A stretch of 58,757 nt of DNA from Lachnospiraceae bacterium (GCA_028696165.1 JAQVHQ010000018.1:1-58757), one strand, 5' to 3'; positions 1 to 9,247 are shown, numbered from the stretch's first letter. The notes: generated from the sequence alone by a model not told the origin. Numbers and translations are program-made.

Positions 1-161
1 ATGGGCTTGATATGAGTACACAAAAGATGTATATTAATTCCACAAGTCATTGCCTGATATTTTATCAGTGCATCGTGGGTGAACTCTACACTATTATTTC
101 CGAAGGTAAATTTACGCAATCTTCTTTTTGGGTTTTTGTGGAATATTTTGAATAATGGCGG

Positions 162-167
162 TATAAT
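162..167 (+). promoter_or_regulatory. Possible -10 box upstream of the hybrid kinase
   Basis: TATAAT lies 43 bases before the preferred kinase start at 211. No good -35 is visible at 17 bases; a TTGTGG sits about 20 bases upstream. If real, it rules out the further-upstream ATG at 79 as the translation start. Bases 1-160 otherwise hold nothing I can name. Confidence 0.3.
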
Positions 168-210
168 TAAGGAAATATCTCTCGGAATATGTGAGGAAGG
201 TGGAAAATGG

Positions 211-2409
211 ATGAAGATTATATATCGAAACCCACTATTGAAGGATCATAAGGATTTGGTTAATCAGGATAACTGCGTTATTGAGCAGGTGTTTGAATTG
301 ATGTTGTTGTTTTGCTCGTTGGCTTTGCTGATGGTGAGCTTTTTTATGAATGAATATGGTAGTATGCGGAATGCGTATTTGCTCTATGTGATTGTTTCTC
401 TGGCATTTTTTGTATTTACAAGATATTATGTGAGCCGTCATCTTCAGTATGTGCCTGTGATGTTGATTCTTGTGCTTTTGGAATCTTATAGTTATTGTAT
501 ATTTTCTGGAATTATTTATAATGTTGATTCGCCATCGGTTACTGTATATGCGCTTATGGTGGCTGCTTGTTCGGCTTTTATGGTTTCTTTCTCTTTTACA
601 GTGATATTTCATTCCATTGCAGCGGTCATCTATTGTGGATTGGCGATTGCTATGAAACCGGAACATGGTATGGGTGATACGGTGAATTATGTCTTTTTTC
701 TGGTGATGAGTTTTGTTCTTACTTCTATTGTATATAAGATTCGGCTTGCTTATCTGGAGTCTGTTGACGAGGCTGTGGAGCAGAAGTTGATTGCAGAAGA
801 GAATGTTAAATTGGAGAGAAAGCTGCGTATTTCGGAGCAGGCGAGTCAGGCGAAGACGAAGTTTTTGTCGCGTGTGAGTCATGAGATAAGGACGCCTATT
901 AATGGGATTATCGGAATTGCTGAGTTGGAGCGGCAGGATGTTAGAGCGGATGATATGAATAAAGAGCGTTTTATGGAATATATAAATGAAACGACCAGTG
1001 CGGCTAATTATCTGCTTTCTCTGGTGAATGATATTCTGGATTCTTCTAAAATAGACAGCGATAAGATTGAGATTCAGCAGTATCCTATCAACGTGGAAAC
1101 TCATTGGATTACAATAGGAACTCTTGCGAAGCCTCTTGCGGAAACCAGAAATATACATTTTTCTATGGAACAGCTTTCGAAATTCAACAGGAATTATATC
1201 GCAGACGGTGTGCGGATACAGCAGATTGTGATGAATCTCCTTAGTAATGCTTTTAAGTTTACACCGCCCGGAGGGAATGTCAGGTTGACGGTGGAGATGA
1301 TAGAGGAATCTCCGGAGACGACAACACTGCAGTTTGTTGTTACGGATGATGGAATAGGCATGAGTGAAGAATTTCAGAAAAATCTTTTTCGACAATTTGC
1401 CCAGGAACAGGATTCTAATACTTCTGAATTTACGGGAAGTGGACTGGGGTTGTATATATCTAAGGAACTTGCCAATCTTATGGGCGGAGATATTGTATGC
1501 CACAGTAAAAAGGGTGCAGGGACAACTTTTGTGGCAACGCTGGTAATTGGGAATATTGCTGATTCTGAGGAAGCAGATATAGAGTCAAAAGAGAAGCCGG
1601 AAAATGTGGAAATGTCAGATTTTGGAGGAATACATATTCTGCTTTGTGAAGATCATCCACTGAATCAGAGAATTACTAAGGCGATGTTGGAGAGAAAGAA
1701 TTGTACTGTTGAAATCGCTGAGGACGGAGTAATAGGCGTAGATATGTTTGAGAAGAGCCAGGTGGGATATTATGCACTTGTCTTAATGGATATCAGAATG
1801 CCTAATATGGATGGTCTTGATGCGACACGGACCATCAGAGCACTTAAAAGAGCGGATGCTTCTACGGTTCCGATTATTGCAATGAGTGCAAATACTTATG
1901 CAGAGGATGTACAGAAATCTTTAGATGCAGGTATGAATGAACATCTGGCAAAACCAGTGGAAGCAGGAAAACTTTATCAGACAATTGCTGTATATACACA
2001 TATAGGAACTCCGGAAACTCCAGAGCAGAAGGATACGGTATTGCTGGTAGATGATATAGAGATGAACAGGGCTATGGTGGCGAAAGCTCTTAGAATAGAC
2101 TACGATGTATTGTTTGCTGAAAATGGTGTTCAGGCATTGGAGGTACTTGAGGCAAACAGTGATATTATTGCAGTTATCACAGATATTCAGATGCCGGTGA
2201 TGGATGGAATCGAACTTGTCAGAGAGATTCGAAAGAAGATTGAATATGATAATGTTGCAATTCTTGCAAATACCCAGTTTGGTGACGAGAAGCAGGAACA
2301 TCTGCTGGTAAAACTCGGAGCTGATGATTTTGTATATAAACCGATTACACCAACGCTGCTTTCTGTGCGATTGAAAAATGTTTTAGCACGCAGACAACAG
2401 ATACAGTAA
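211..2409 (+). CDS. Hybrid sensor histidine kinase with two receiver domains
   Basis: Membrane sensor kinase that would autophosphorylate and pass phosphate to attached receivers. ATG 211 is preferred because GAGGAAGG lies 10 bases upstream; the frame stays open back to 79. The N-terminal 190 residues hold about six hydrophobic segments and no recognisable extracellular sensor. A short coiled coil leads to the phosphoacceptor box SHEIRTPING (His224). The ATPase part has an N box (QQIVMNLLSNAFKFTPPGG), a G1 box (DDGIGM) and a G2 box (GSGLGLYI). Receiver 1 has its phosphoacceptor Asp527 in LVLMDIRMPNMDG and the Lys of AKPVE. Receiver 2 has Asp658 in VITDIQMPVMDG and KPIT. No HPt or DNA-binding output domain follows and no partner regulator is adjacent, so the output is unknown. 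The next gene is in a mobile element, so the kinase appears to be monocistronic. Confidence 0.9.
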   Translation: MKIIYRNPLLKDHKDLVNQDNCVIEQVFELMLLFCSLALLMVSFFMNEYGSMRNAYLLYVIVSLAFFVFTRYYVSRHLQYVPVMLILVLLESYSYCIFSGIIYNVDSPSVTVYALMVAACSAFMVSFSFTVIFHSIAAVIYCGLAIAMKPEHGMGDTVNYVFFLVMSFVLTSIVYKIRLAYLESVDEAVEQKLIAEENVKLERKLRISEQASQAKTKFLSRVSHEIRTPINGIIGIAELERQDVRADDMNKERFMEYINETTSAANYLLSLVNDILDSSKIDSDKIEIQQYPINVETHWITIGTLAKPLAETRNIHFSMEQLSKFNRNYIADGVRIQQIVMNLLSNAFKFTPPGGNVRLTVEMIEESPETTTLQFVVTDDGIGMSEEFQKNLFRQFAQEQDSNTSEFTGSGLGLYISKELANLMGGDIVCHSKKGAGTTFVATLVIGNIADSEEADIESKEKPENVEMSDFGGIHILLCEDHPLNQRITKAMLERKNCTVEIAEDGVIGVDMFEKSQVGYYALVLMDIRMPNMDGLDATRTIRALKRADASTVPIIAMSANTYAEDVQKSLDAGMNEHLAKPVEAGKLYQTIAVYTHIGTPETPEQKDTVLLVDDIEMNRAMVAKALRIDYDVLFAENGVQALEVLEANSDIIAVITDIQMPVMDGIELVREIRKKIEYDNVAILANTQFGDEKQEHLLVKLGADDFVYKPITPTLLSVRLKNVLARRQQIQ

Positions 2410-2464
2410 AATCATGATAAAAGACAAAAATAAAAGGAAAACCTGTATGGTGAACAACGATATA

Positions 2465-2515
2465 GCCTCCGGTACTTAGCAACGCAGCAATTATGCCTCG
2501 GCATAATTGAATTTA
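2465..2515. repeat. Dispersed intergenic repeat, hairpin end (copy 1)
   Basis: This segment resembles 28081-28130: 18 of 22 bases match by eye over CCGG...CAGCAA. It then forms a 9-bp hairpin with a 2-base loop, AATTATGCC-TC-GGCATAATT (2489-2508). At the other locus the equivalent hairpin is AAGTACGCC-AA-GGCGTACTT, so the stem is kept although its bases differ. The IS200/IS605 left end begins about 16 bases further on, so the repeat may have been cut by that insertion. Confidence 0.55.
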
Positions 2516-2658
2516 ACATGTTACAAGCAAGAATTCCCCTTCCTCTTAGGTGGGGGATGAATTGTAATAAGCCTATCGGCGACATCGGTTAGAACATAAT
2601 ATAAAAATCTCCTGTCAGGTTGTTTCTGTTGCTTTTCGAAAAATAGCAAAACAAACAT

Positions 2659-2687
2659 TTGTTCTGAATAGGGAAATATGCTATAAT
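2659..2687 (+). promoter_or_regulatory. Promoter of tnpA
   Basis: TTGTTC (2659-2664), a 17-base spacer and a perfect TATAAT (2682-2687) lie about 35 bases before the tnpA start. This fits a sigma-A promoter inside the left end of the element. Confidence 0.55.
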
Positions 2688-2720
2688 ATAATCAGTCGAT
2701 AAAAGAAAAGAGTGATGAAA

Positions 2721-3161
2721 ATGAATGATCTGGATCATAATGCGCATTCAGTATATCTGCTTTATTATCATCTGATTATGGTCGTAAAGTACCGGAGAAA
2801 AGTGATTGATGATGTTATTTCAGACCGTGCAGAGAATATCTTTACGTATATTGCACCAAAGTATGGGATAACGCTGGAAGAGTGGAACCATGACAGGGAT
2901 CATGTCCATGTGATGTTTCGTGCAGAACCCAAAAGTGAAATCAGCAAGTTTATTAATGCATATAAAAGTGCCAGCAGCCGTCTCCTAAAGAAAGAATATC
3001 CTCAGATTAAGGAAAAACTCTGGAAAGATGCTTTCTGGAGCCAGAGTTTCTGCCTGCTGAGTACCGGAGGAGCCCCGGTTGAAGTGATTCGTTCTTATAT
3101 TGAAAGTCAGGGTGAGAAAAAACGTGAACAGAGCCTATCGGTTTCGGATATATCCGGATAA
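2721..3161 (+). CDS. tnpA: IS200/IS605 transposase TnpA (Y1 HUH family)
   Basis: Single-strand DNA transposase that excises and reinserts the element as a circular single-stranded intermediate. It is about 146 residues long, normal for the family. The HUH metal-binding motif is HVHVMF within HDRDHVHVMF. The catalytic tyrosine is in VIRSYIESQG near the C-terminus. The start at 2721 (MNDLDHN...) matches the usual family beginning, and AAAGAG lies about 9 bases upstream; GTG 2712 and ATG 2715 are also in frame. It overlaps tnpB by 38 bases. The reading frame is intact, so the element may be active. Confidence 0.9.
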   Translation: MNDLDHNAHSVYLLYYHLIMVVKYRRKVIDDVISDRAENIFTYIAPKYGITLEEWNHDRDHVHVMFRAEPKSEISKFINAYKSASSRLLKKEYPQIKEKLWKDAFWSQSFCLLSTGGAPVEVIRSYIESQGEKKREQSLSVSDISG

Positions 3162-4230
3162 AGAACAGCAGGGATTATTGGCCCGGACATTCGGAAGCTG
3201 CCGTTTTATCTACAATCAGATGCTGAGTGACAAGATTGCTGCATATGAGAAAGATAAAAAGATGCTTCTGACAACTCCGGCCATGTACAAAGGCAGATTT
3301 CCATGGCTGAAAGAAGTGGATTCTCTTGCTCTTGCAAATGTACAGCTGCATCTTGAAAAAGCATATAAGAACTTTTTCAAAAACCCAAAGTCCGGGTATC
3401 CAAAGTATAAATCAAAGCATACCAGCAGAAAAAGTTACACCACAAATCTGGTCAATGGAAATATCGTTATAAATAAAGGAAAAATAAAACTGCCCAAACT
3501 GGGAAGTATCCGGATGAAACAGCACAGGAAGATTCCGGCAGATTACAGACTTAAATCAGTGACTGTCAGCCAGGAGCCATCCGGAAAATATTATGCCAGT
3601 ATTCTGTTTCTCTGCGAGAACCAAGCAGAGAAACATGTGGGAACAGACAAGGTGCTGGGAATAGATTTTGCCCTGTATGGAATGGCTGTGTTTTCGGACG
3701 GTTCAAAGGCAGAATATCCTATGTTCTACAAAACTGCACAGAAAAAACTGGCCAGGGAACAGCGGGCATTGTCCCGCTGTGTAAGGGGAAGCAGCAACTA
3801 CCGGAAGCAGAAACTAAAAGTAGCCAAATGTCATGAAAAGATACGAAACCAGAGGAAAGATTTTCAGCATAAACTGAGCTGTGGAATTGCAGATACCTAT
3901 GATGCCGTCAGTGTGGAAACACTGGATATGAAAGAGATGAGCAGAGCACATCATTTTGGAAAAGGGGTCATGGATAACGGGTATGGGATGTTCCAGCAGA
4001 TGCTGGAATACAAACTGACAGAAAAAGGGAAAAAGCTCATTTACGTGGACAGATTCTTTCCTTCCAGCAAAACCTGCAGTGTCTGTGGCAGAGTTAAAAA
4101 GGAACTTCTGCTCTCAGAACGGACATACCGGTGTGTATGTGGAAATCATATGGACAGGGATGTCAATGCAGCGATAAACATCAGGGAAGAAGGAATACGT
4201 ATTTTGTCAGAATCAAAAGAATGCGCATAG
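3124..4230 (+). CDS. tnpB: RNA-guided endonuclease TnpB of IS200/IS605
   Basis: TnpB proteins are RuvC-type, omega-RNA-guided nucleases that help keep the transposon at its donor site. The protein is about 368 residues. The N-terminus has the helix-turn-helix-like start RAYRFRIYPDKEQQ. The RuvC-I aspartate is in VLGIDFALYG, the RuvC-II glutamate in VSVETLDMKEM, and the third acidic residue in the DRDVNAA motif. A zinc ribbon is seen as CSVCG and CVCG; the second half is C-X-C instead of C-X2-C, a common family variant. GTG 3124 gives the usual MNRAYRFRIYP start; GTG 3112 and ATG 3100 are alternatives. All catalytic residues look present, so the nuclease is probably functional. Confidence 0.88.
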   Translation: MNRAYRFRIYPDKEQQGLLARTFGSCRFIYNQMLSDKIAAYEKDKKMLLTTPAMYKGRFPWLKEVDSLALANVQLHLEKAYKNFFKNPKSGYPKYKSKHTSRKSYTTNLVNGNIVINKGKIKLPKLGSIRMKQHRKIPADYRLKSVTVSQEPSGKYYASILFLCENQAEKHVGTDKVLGIDFALYGMAVFSDGSKAEYPMFYKTAQKKLAREQRALSRCVRGSSNYRKQKLKVAKCHEKIRNQRKDFQHKLSCGIADTYDAVSVETLDMKEMSRAHHFGKGVMDNGYGMFQQMLEYKLTEKGKKLIYVDRFFPSSKTCSVCGRVKKELLLSERTYRCVCGNHMDRDVNAAINIREEGIRILSESKECA

Positions 4231-4378
4231 CTGCGTTGGGATAATACAGCCGTATCCGGCGAAAAAGATAAACCGTGGGACCCACGGGGATAGCCTGCAT
4301 AAACTTGGCACGTTGGTGCTATTGAACAGGAAGCCCCCACTTCAAACTTTTAGAAGTTAAGTGGTGGGAGTAGGTCAC
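4231..4378 (+). ncRNA. Probable omega RNA (TnpB guide RNA) and IS right end
   Basis: The 148 bases after the tnpB stop show the structure expected of a TnpB guide RNA scaffold: a hairpin CCGTGGGACCCACGG near 4270 and a strong terminal stem CCCCCACTT / AAGTGGTGGG near 4333-4369. In this family the guide is read from the DNA just outside the right end, here starting GAAGCTAATTAATAAT at 4379. The 5' end of the RNA, which often lies inside tnpB, cannot be placed from sequence alone. Confidence 0.55.
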
Positions 4379-4430
4379 GAAGCTAATTAATAATAGTAAA
4401 GTGAACCATAATAATTTGAGGAGGAAATGG

Positions 4431-6473
4431 ATGAAATATTATGTAAATAAAAATGCGATTAGAAGTGGAAATGGATCAGAAGAGTATCCATTTCAGAGAA
4501 TTCAGGAAGCTGCAAATCTTGCAAAGCCCGGAGATGAAGTGCTGGTATATCCAGGGGTCTATCGGGAGAATGTAAATCCGGTAAATGCCGGAGAGGAAGA
4601 CGCCAGAATCACTTATCGTTCAGTAGAACCATTGGGTGCAGTTATTACTGGAGCAGAATCTGTAAAAACATGGGAAAATGTTCAGGGAAATGTCTGGATG
4701 GCGAAAATCGCTAACGGTATTTTTGGAGATTATAACCCATTTAAAGTATTGGTCAGCGGAGACTGGTATATCGCAACAATCGTGGCACATACAGGTGATG
4801 TATTCTTAAATGGAAAATCCATGTATGAAGTGACAGAATTAGATAAAGTATATAATCCAGAGATCAATAAAGGTTCCTGGGATTCGGAATTTACCATTTA
4901 TACATGGTACACCACACAGGATGAAGAAAAGAATGAGACAATACTCTATGCTAACTTCCAGGGTAAAAATCCAAATGAGGAAGATGTGGAGATATCGGTA
5001 AGAGAAAATTGCTTCTATCCTGTAGAAGAAGGTGTTGGATTTATTACATTTTCAGGATTTACAGTGAATAAAGCGGCGACACAGTGGGCTCCGCCGACGG
5101 CTTATCAGGAAGGTATGATTGGACCACACTGGTCGAAAGGCTGGATTATAGAAGACTGTGATATCTCGGAATCAAAGTGCAGCGGAATTTCTCTTGGCAA
5201 ATATAAACAGGAAGGAAATGACAATAAATGGCTTCACTGGAAATACAAAGATGGAACCCAGACGGAGCGTGACTGTATCTGTCAGGCACAAAGGGAAGGC
5301 TGGACAAAAGAGAATATAGGACATCACATTGTCCGTAGATGTAATATACATGACTGTGGACAGACAGGAATTGTAGGACATTTGGGAGGAGTGTTTTCTC
5401 TGATAGAGGATAATCATATCCATCATATTAATAATAAACAGAATCTTGCAGGTGCAGAAATCGGTGGAATTAAGATGCATGCAGCAATTGATACAATCTT
5501 CCGCAGAAATCATATCCACAATTGCACAAGAGGAATCTGGCTGGACTGGCAGGCGCAGGGAACACGTGTCACCCAGAATTTGTTTCACGATAATGTATTG
5601 GCAGGATTGAAAGATGGAGATACAGAAATCCTGCCGGAGTATTCTAAAGGGTTGGGAGAAGATCTTTTTATCGAAGTGTCCCATGGACCGACGCTTGTGG
5701 ATTATAATGTATTCTTATCATCAAGAGCAATTAAGATGGCAGCACAGGGAATTGCGCTTGTACATAACCTGATTGGCGGCTCACTGGTATCTGTAGGAAT
5801 AGGCACGGATAATGGTGCAAAGACAATGGCTTCTGTCAGATATACACCATATCATGTACAGCATAGAACAGAAGTTGCCGGATTTATGTCTATCCTTCAT
5901 GGAGATTCAAGGTTCTATAACAATATATTTGTGCAGCAGGAAGTTCATCCTGTTTTGAGAAAAATGGAAGAAATTATGGGCTCTGATGGAAATGGATGGG
6001 ATGATTGCTGTGTATCTGTAGGACTTATGTGCTACAACGGATACCAGACAGAAGAAGAATGGAAGAAAGAGTTTGAAGGCTATTGCGGTATGGGTTCTGA
6101 ACCAAGTGATCGCTATTATATGCATCTTCCTGTATGGGCTGAGGGAAACGTGTACTATAATGGTGCGAAATCCTGGGAAAAAGAAAACAGTGTAGAGGAT
6201 ACAGAGCATAAGATTGAACTTTCTCTTCGGGAAAAAGACGGAAAATGGATATTGAAGACGAATCTGTACGAATATCTTCCGCCATACATTGCCGGAACTA
6301 TCAGCACAGAGACGCTGGGCATGGCATTTGAACCAGAGCAGCTTTTTGAAAATCCGGATGGTACTCCAATTATTTTCAATGAGGATTATTTTGGAAAGCA
6401 CTGTGGAGTGAATCCTATGGCAGGTCCGTTCGAAAGTGTTGCAGGAGATGAGATTGAAGTATATTATTCTTAA
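4431..6473 (+). CDS. GH120 beta-xylosidase (right-handed beta-helix glycoside hydrolase)
   Basis: Predicted retaining beta-xylosidase releasing xylose from xylo-oligosaccharides. It resembles, from memory, Thermoanaerobacterium XylC along its length: the start YYVNKNAIRSGNGSEEYPF, the block WAPPTAYQEGMIGPHWSKGW, and GHLGGVFSLIEDNHIHHI. The expected catalytic pair is conserved: Asp372 in WLDWQAQGTR (nucleophile) and Glu415 in FIEVSHGP (acid/base). Compared with XylC there are about 20 extra residues between these two sites. ATG 4431 is chosen because GAGGAGG lies just upstream (4419-4425); the length is 680 residues. There is no signal peptide, so it should act on imported oligosaccharides. 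No xylan transporter is adjacent. The gene begins 53 bases after the IS right end and shows no clear promoter of its own. Confidence 0.85.
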   Translation: MKYYVNKNAIRSGNGSEEYPFQRIQEAANLAKPGDEVLVYPGVYRENVNPVNAGEEDARITYRSVEPLGAVITGAESVKTWENVQGNVWMAKIANGIFGDYNPFKVLVSGDWYIATIVAHTGDVFLNGKSMYEVTELDKVYNPEINKGSWDSEFTIYTWYTTQDEEKNETILYANFQGKNPNEEDVEISVRENCFYPVEEGVGFITFSGFTVNKAATQWAPPTAYQEGMIGPHWSKGWIIEDCDISESKCSGISLGKYKQEGNDNKWLHWKYKDGTQTERDCICQAQREGWTKENIGHHIVRRCNIHDCGQTGIVGHLGGVFSLIEDNHIHHINNKQNLAGAEIGGIKMHAAIDTIFRRNHIHNCTRGIWLDWQAQGTRVTQNLFHDNVLAGLKDGDTEILPEYSKGLGEDLFIEVSHGPTLVDYNVFLSSRAIKMAAQGIALVHNLIGGSLVSVGIGTDNGAKTMASVRYTPYHVQHRTEVAGFMSILHGDSRFYNNIFVQQEVHPVLRKMEEIMGSDGNGWDDCCVSVGLMCYNGYQTEEEWKKEFEGYCGMGSEPSDRYYMHLPVWAEGNVYYNGAKSWEKENSVEDTEHKIELSLREKDGKWILKTNLYEYLPPYIAGTISTETLGMAFEPEQLFENPDGTPIIFNEDYFGKHCGVNPMAGPFESVAGDEIEVYYS

Positions 6474-6520
6474 AGGGACAGCGTCTTTTTGAAAAGCCTT
6501 GCCCGGATATAAATTAAATT

Positions 6521-6570
6521 AAAAGAGAGTATAAAATTGATGTGTTCACAAAAATTTTATACTCTCTTTT
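6521..6570. terminator. Bidirectional intrinsic terminator
   Basis: An 18-bp stem runs from AAAAGAGAGTATAAAATT to its complement with a 14-base loop, flanked by A and T runs on both sides. It sits between the converging GH120 and SGNH genes and can end transcription from both. Confidence 0.85.
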
Positions 6571-6617
6571 AATAATCCTTTTGATAATATAAGTATATTT
6601 TGGTGCAGAAGTTTAGG

Positions 6618-7247
6618 CTATAACTTGCCGGATGTTTTGAAGGCAAGCCACTTTTGCGCGAGGAAGCGATGGCCGGTTTGGGTTAAGTGAATTCCATCGA
6701 TAGTTATATTATTTATGCCTTCTTTCAATGCAAGCTGGTTAAGTTCCCGGTGCAGTGTAAGATATGGAATGTTATGACTCTTTGCGATTTTGGCAAAAGC
6801 ATCAGATAACCTGTCGCGGGTAGCCATCCAGGATATAAGGTATGCAGGCCAGGAGAATAAAAATGGTTCCATAAGCAAAATAGGACATGTATATTCGGAA
6901 TGAAGACTATCGAGGAACTGTTTTAGTTGTGAAACGACCATGGAAAATGCCAGTTCTTTGTCCTCTGAAGCAGTTTCAATTACGGATATATCATTGACTC
7001 CAATCAAGATGGTAATCATGTCTGGAGAATTATCACTGGAAAACTGAAGTCTTTTGTCTTTCCACATGCGAACCATTCGATTGACAGTAAAACCATCGTA
7101 TCCATAGTTGCTGACAATAGGTGTAATGCTGCTTTGTCTACATAATTCTGAATGAATCATCTGAACATATCCATTTCCCAGGTTATCTTCCTGGAATAAA
7201 TGTCCACAGTCAGTAATACTGTCCCCTAAAAATAGATAATTTTCCAT
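6618..7247 (-). CDS. SGNH/GDSL-family hydrolase
   Basis: Predicted serine esterase or lipase of 209 residues. Block I is FLGDSITDCG with the nucleophilic serine; the oxyanion Asn is in ILIGVNDIS; the catalytic Asp/His pair is in DGIHLTQTGH. There is no signal peptide, so it is cytoplasmic. The start at 7247 is preceded by a strong AAGGGGG. A cytoplasmic SGNH enzyme beside a GH120 xylosidase could deacetylate imported xylo-oligosaccharides, but this role is inferred only from the neighbourhood. Substrate unknown. Confidence 0.82.
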   Translation of the reverse strand: MENYLFLGDSITDCGHLFQEDNLGNGYVQMIHSELCRQSSITPIVSNYGYDGFTVNRMVRMWKDKRLQFSSDNSPDMITILIGVNDISVIETASEDKELAFSMVVSQLKQFLDSLHSEYTCPILLMEPFLFSWPAYLISWMATRDRLSDAFAKIAKSHNIPYLTLHRELNQLALKEGINNITIDGIHLTQTGHRFLAQKWLAFKTSGKL

Positions 7248-7462
7248 ATATTTCCCCCTTAATATTGTAGAAAACTACATAGTAATTCATCTGAAAGTAC
7301 GTTATACTTCGAGTATAAATCTTCTTACAAGATTTTGAAATGGATTTTACAAACATTTTACATAGAAAGTACTTAACATTCTTGCTGAAATAATATAAAA
7401 TGTATATTAAATCTGGGTTAAAAATAAGTAAAAATACAAATGCTATAAGCGAAGGAGAAATG

Positions 7463-9226
7463 ATGGATTTTTTTAGTTTGTTATCAATGATTGGTGGCTT
7501 GGCATTGTTCCTGTATGGAATGGATGTTATGGGTGGCGGCCTGGCTAAGGTATCCGGCGGTAAGCTTGAGAAGATACTGGAAAGTCTGACGGCAAGTCCA
7601 ATCCGTGCGGTTGCACTGGGTGCTGCAGTAACTGCGGTAATTCAGTCTTCCTCTGCAACTACAGTTATGGTAGTTGGTTTTGTAAATTCGGGTATTATGA
7701 AACTTGGTCAGGCAATTGGCGTTATCATGGGTGCTAACATTGGTACTACAATTACCTCATGGTTGCTTAGTTTGACAGGAATTGAGAGCGGTAATTTCTT
7801 TATTCAGTTGTTAAAGCCGACTTCATTTTCACCGATACTGGCACTTATTGGTGTCTGTTGTATTATGTTTTCAAAAAGCCAGAAGAAAAAGGACATTGGC
7901 CCAATTCTGGTTGGTTTTGCGGTGCTGATGTTTGGTATGGAGATGATGAGTGATGCGGTTAAACCGCTGGCAGATGTTCCTGAGTTTGCCAATATTATGA
8001 CCACATTCTCAAATCCCGTTCTTGGTATGATTGTAGGTGCGGTCTTAACTGCTATTATCCAGAGTTCTTCTGCATCTGTTGGTATTTTACAGGCATTGTG
8101 TGCAACCGGTTCGGTTACCTTTGGTACGGCCATTCCTATTATCATGGGACAGAATATAGGTACTTGTGTAACGGCCATGCTTTCTTCCATTGGAGCAAGC
8201 AAGAATGCAAAGAGAGCTGCTATTGTGCATCTATATTTTAATATTATTGGTACTATAACATTTATGATTTTGTTCTATGGAATTAACTTGTTTGTACATT
8301 TTTCCTTTATGGGTTCTTCTGCAAATGCAGCGGGTATCGCTATTGTGCATAGTGTATTCAACGTATTCGCTACGTTGCTGTTGCTGCCATTTTCAAAAGG
8401 TTTGGAGAAACTGGCTATGCTTACCATACGAGACAAGGAAGCGGATATGGAAGTTGTGGACGACGATTTCCAGACTTTGGATAGTCGATTTCTGGATACT
8501 CCGGCGTTCGCTATTGAGCAGTGCCGTAATGTGAGTATTAAGATGGCTGAGATTTCCAAGAAAGCGCTCTTTGCTTCTATTAAATTAATAGGAAATTATG
8601 ATGAGAAGAAAGCACAGAGAATCGTGGATATGGAAGATAAGGTTGACCGGTATGAGGATGAGTTGGGAAGTTATCTGTTGAAAATCAGCAGTAAGAATCT
8701 GACGGAAGAGGACAGTCATACATTATCTATACTGCTTCATTCTATTGGTGATTTTGAGAGAATCTCGGACCATGCTTTGAATATTAAAGAGTCTGCACAA
8801 GAGATGTTTGAGAAGAATCTTCAGTTTTCTAAAAAAGCTGAGGACGAACTGGCAGTGTTCTCCAGAGCGATTCATGATATCGTAGATACGACGTATCAGG
8901 TGTTCGCAACTCAGGATGTACAGTTGGCAGGGACGGTAGAACCGTTAGAAGAGGTTATTGATAATCTTCAGGTGGAGATTCGTAAACGTCATGTTAAGAG
9001 ACTGCGCAAGGGTAAATGTACGATAGAATTAGGATTTGTACTTTCTGATTTGCTGACCAGTTATGAGAGAGTTGCGGATCATTGTTCTAATATTGCGGTA
9101 GATCTGATTCAGATTGTGGCGGATGAGTATGAGACTCATAGTTATCTGGATTCAGTAAAACATGAGCATCAAGGTGCTTTTGAGGCAGCTTATGAGGAGT
9201 GTAAGGAGAATTATATCTTGCCTTAA
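7463..9226 (+). CDS. Na+/phosphate cotransporter (NptA/PNaS family) with C-terminal PhoU-like domain
   Basis: Membrane importer of inorganic phosphate driven by sodium. The N-terminal about 310 residues hold two inverted repeats, each with the family signature QSSSAT / QSSSAS, and about eight membrane segments. The C-terminal about 220 residues form a PhoU-like helical bundle (E-x3-D style repeats such as DMEDKVDRYEDELG and ISDHALNIKESAQEM) that probably regulates transport. ATG 7463 is preferred because GAAGGAG (7451-7457) lies 5 bases upstream; the frame is open to 7400. Length 587 residues, normal for the fused family. Its 3' flank is the long inverted repeat at 9248. Confidence 0.88.
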   Translation: MDFFSLLSMIGGLALFLYGMDVMGGGLAKVSGGKLEKILESLTASPIRAVALGAAVTAVIQSSSATTVMVVGFVNSGIMKLGQAIGVIMGANIGTTITSWLLSLTGIESGNFFIQLLKPTSFSPILALIGVCCIMFSKSQKKKDIGPILVGFAVLMFGMEMMSDAVKPLADVPEFANIMTTFSNPVLGMIVGAVLTAIIQSSSASVGILQALCATGSVTFGTAIPIIMGQNIGTCVTAMLSSIGASKNAKRAAIVHLYFNIIGTITFMILFYGINLFVHFSFMGSSANAAGIAIVHSVFNVFATLLLLPFSKGLEKLAMLTIRDKEADMEVVDDDFQTLDSRFLDTPAFAIEQCRNVSIKMAEISKKALFASIKLIGNYDEKKAQRIVDMEDKVDRYEDELGSYLLKISSKNLTEEDSHTLSILLHSIGDFERISDHALNIKESAQEMFEKNLQFSKKAEDELAVFSRAIHDIVDTTYQVFATQDVQLAGTVEPLEEVIDNLQVEIRKRHVKRLRKGKCTIELGFVLSDLLTSYERVADHCSNIAVDLIQIVADEYETHSYLDSVKHEHQGAFEAAYEECKENYILP

Positions 9227-9247
9227 TTATTTATTGGTTTCCCGGAC

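Larger units (their letters stand above)
2525..4378 (+). mobile_element. IS200/IS605-family insertion sequence
   Basis: The element carries a HUH transposase (tnpA) and an RNA-guided nuclease (tnpB) in one direction. The left end follows a TTAC at 2521-2524, a common target for this family, and has an imperfect palindrome (CCCC...GGGG, about 2535-2555). The right end has a stem CCCCCACTT / AAGTGGTGGG (about 4333-4369) followed by TCAC at 4375-4378. As usual for the family there are no terminal inverted repeats and no target duplication. Both ends are inferred from hairpin and target-site logic; an empty-site comparison would fix them. Confidence 0.75.

Noticed and set aside
235-1503. 422-residue minus-strand ORF
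   Set aside because: It is antisense to the hybrid kinase, whose motifs are complete; the ORF is rich in Arg, His and Ile, typical of shadow frames.
4431-6473. GH136 lacto-N-biosidase for the beta-helix protein
   Set aside because: Tempting because of the GH112 pathway nearby, but the WAPPTAYQ...GPHWSKGW, WLDWQAQGTR and EVSHGP blocks fit GH120 beta-xylosidase, and there is no signal peptide.
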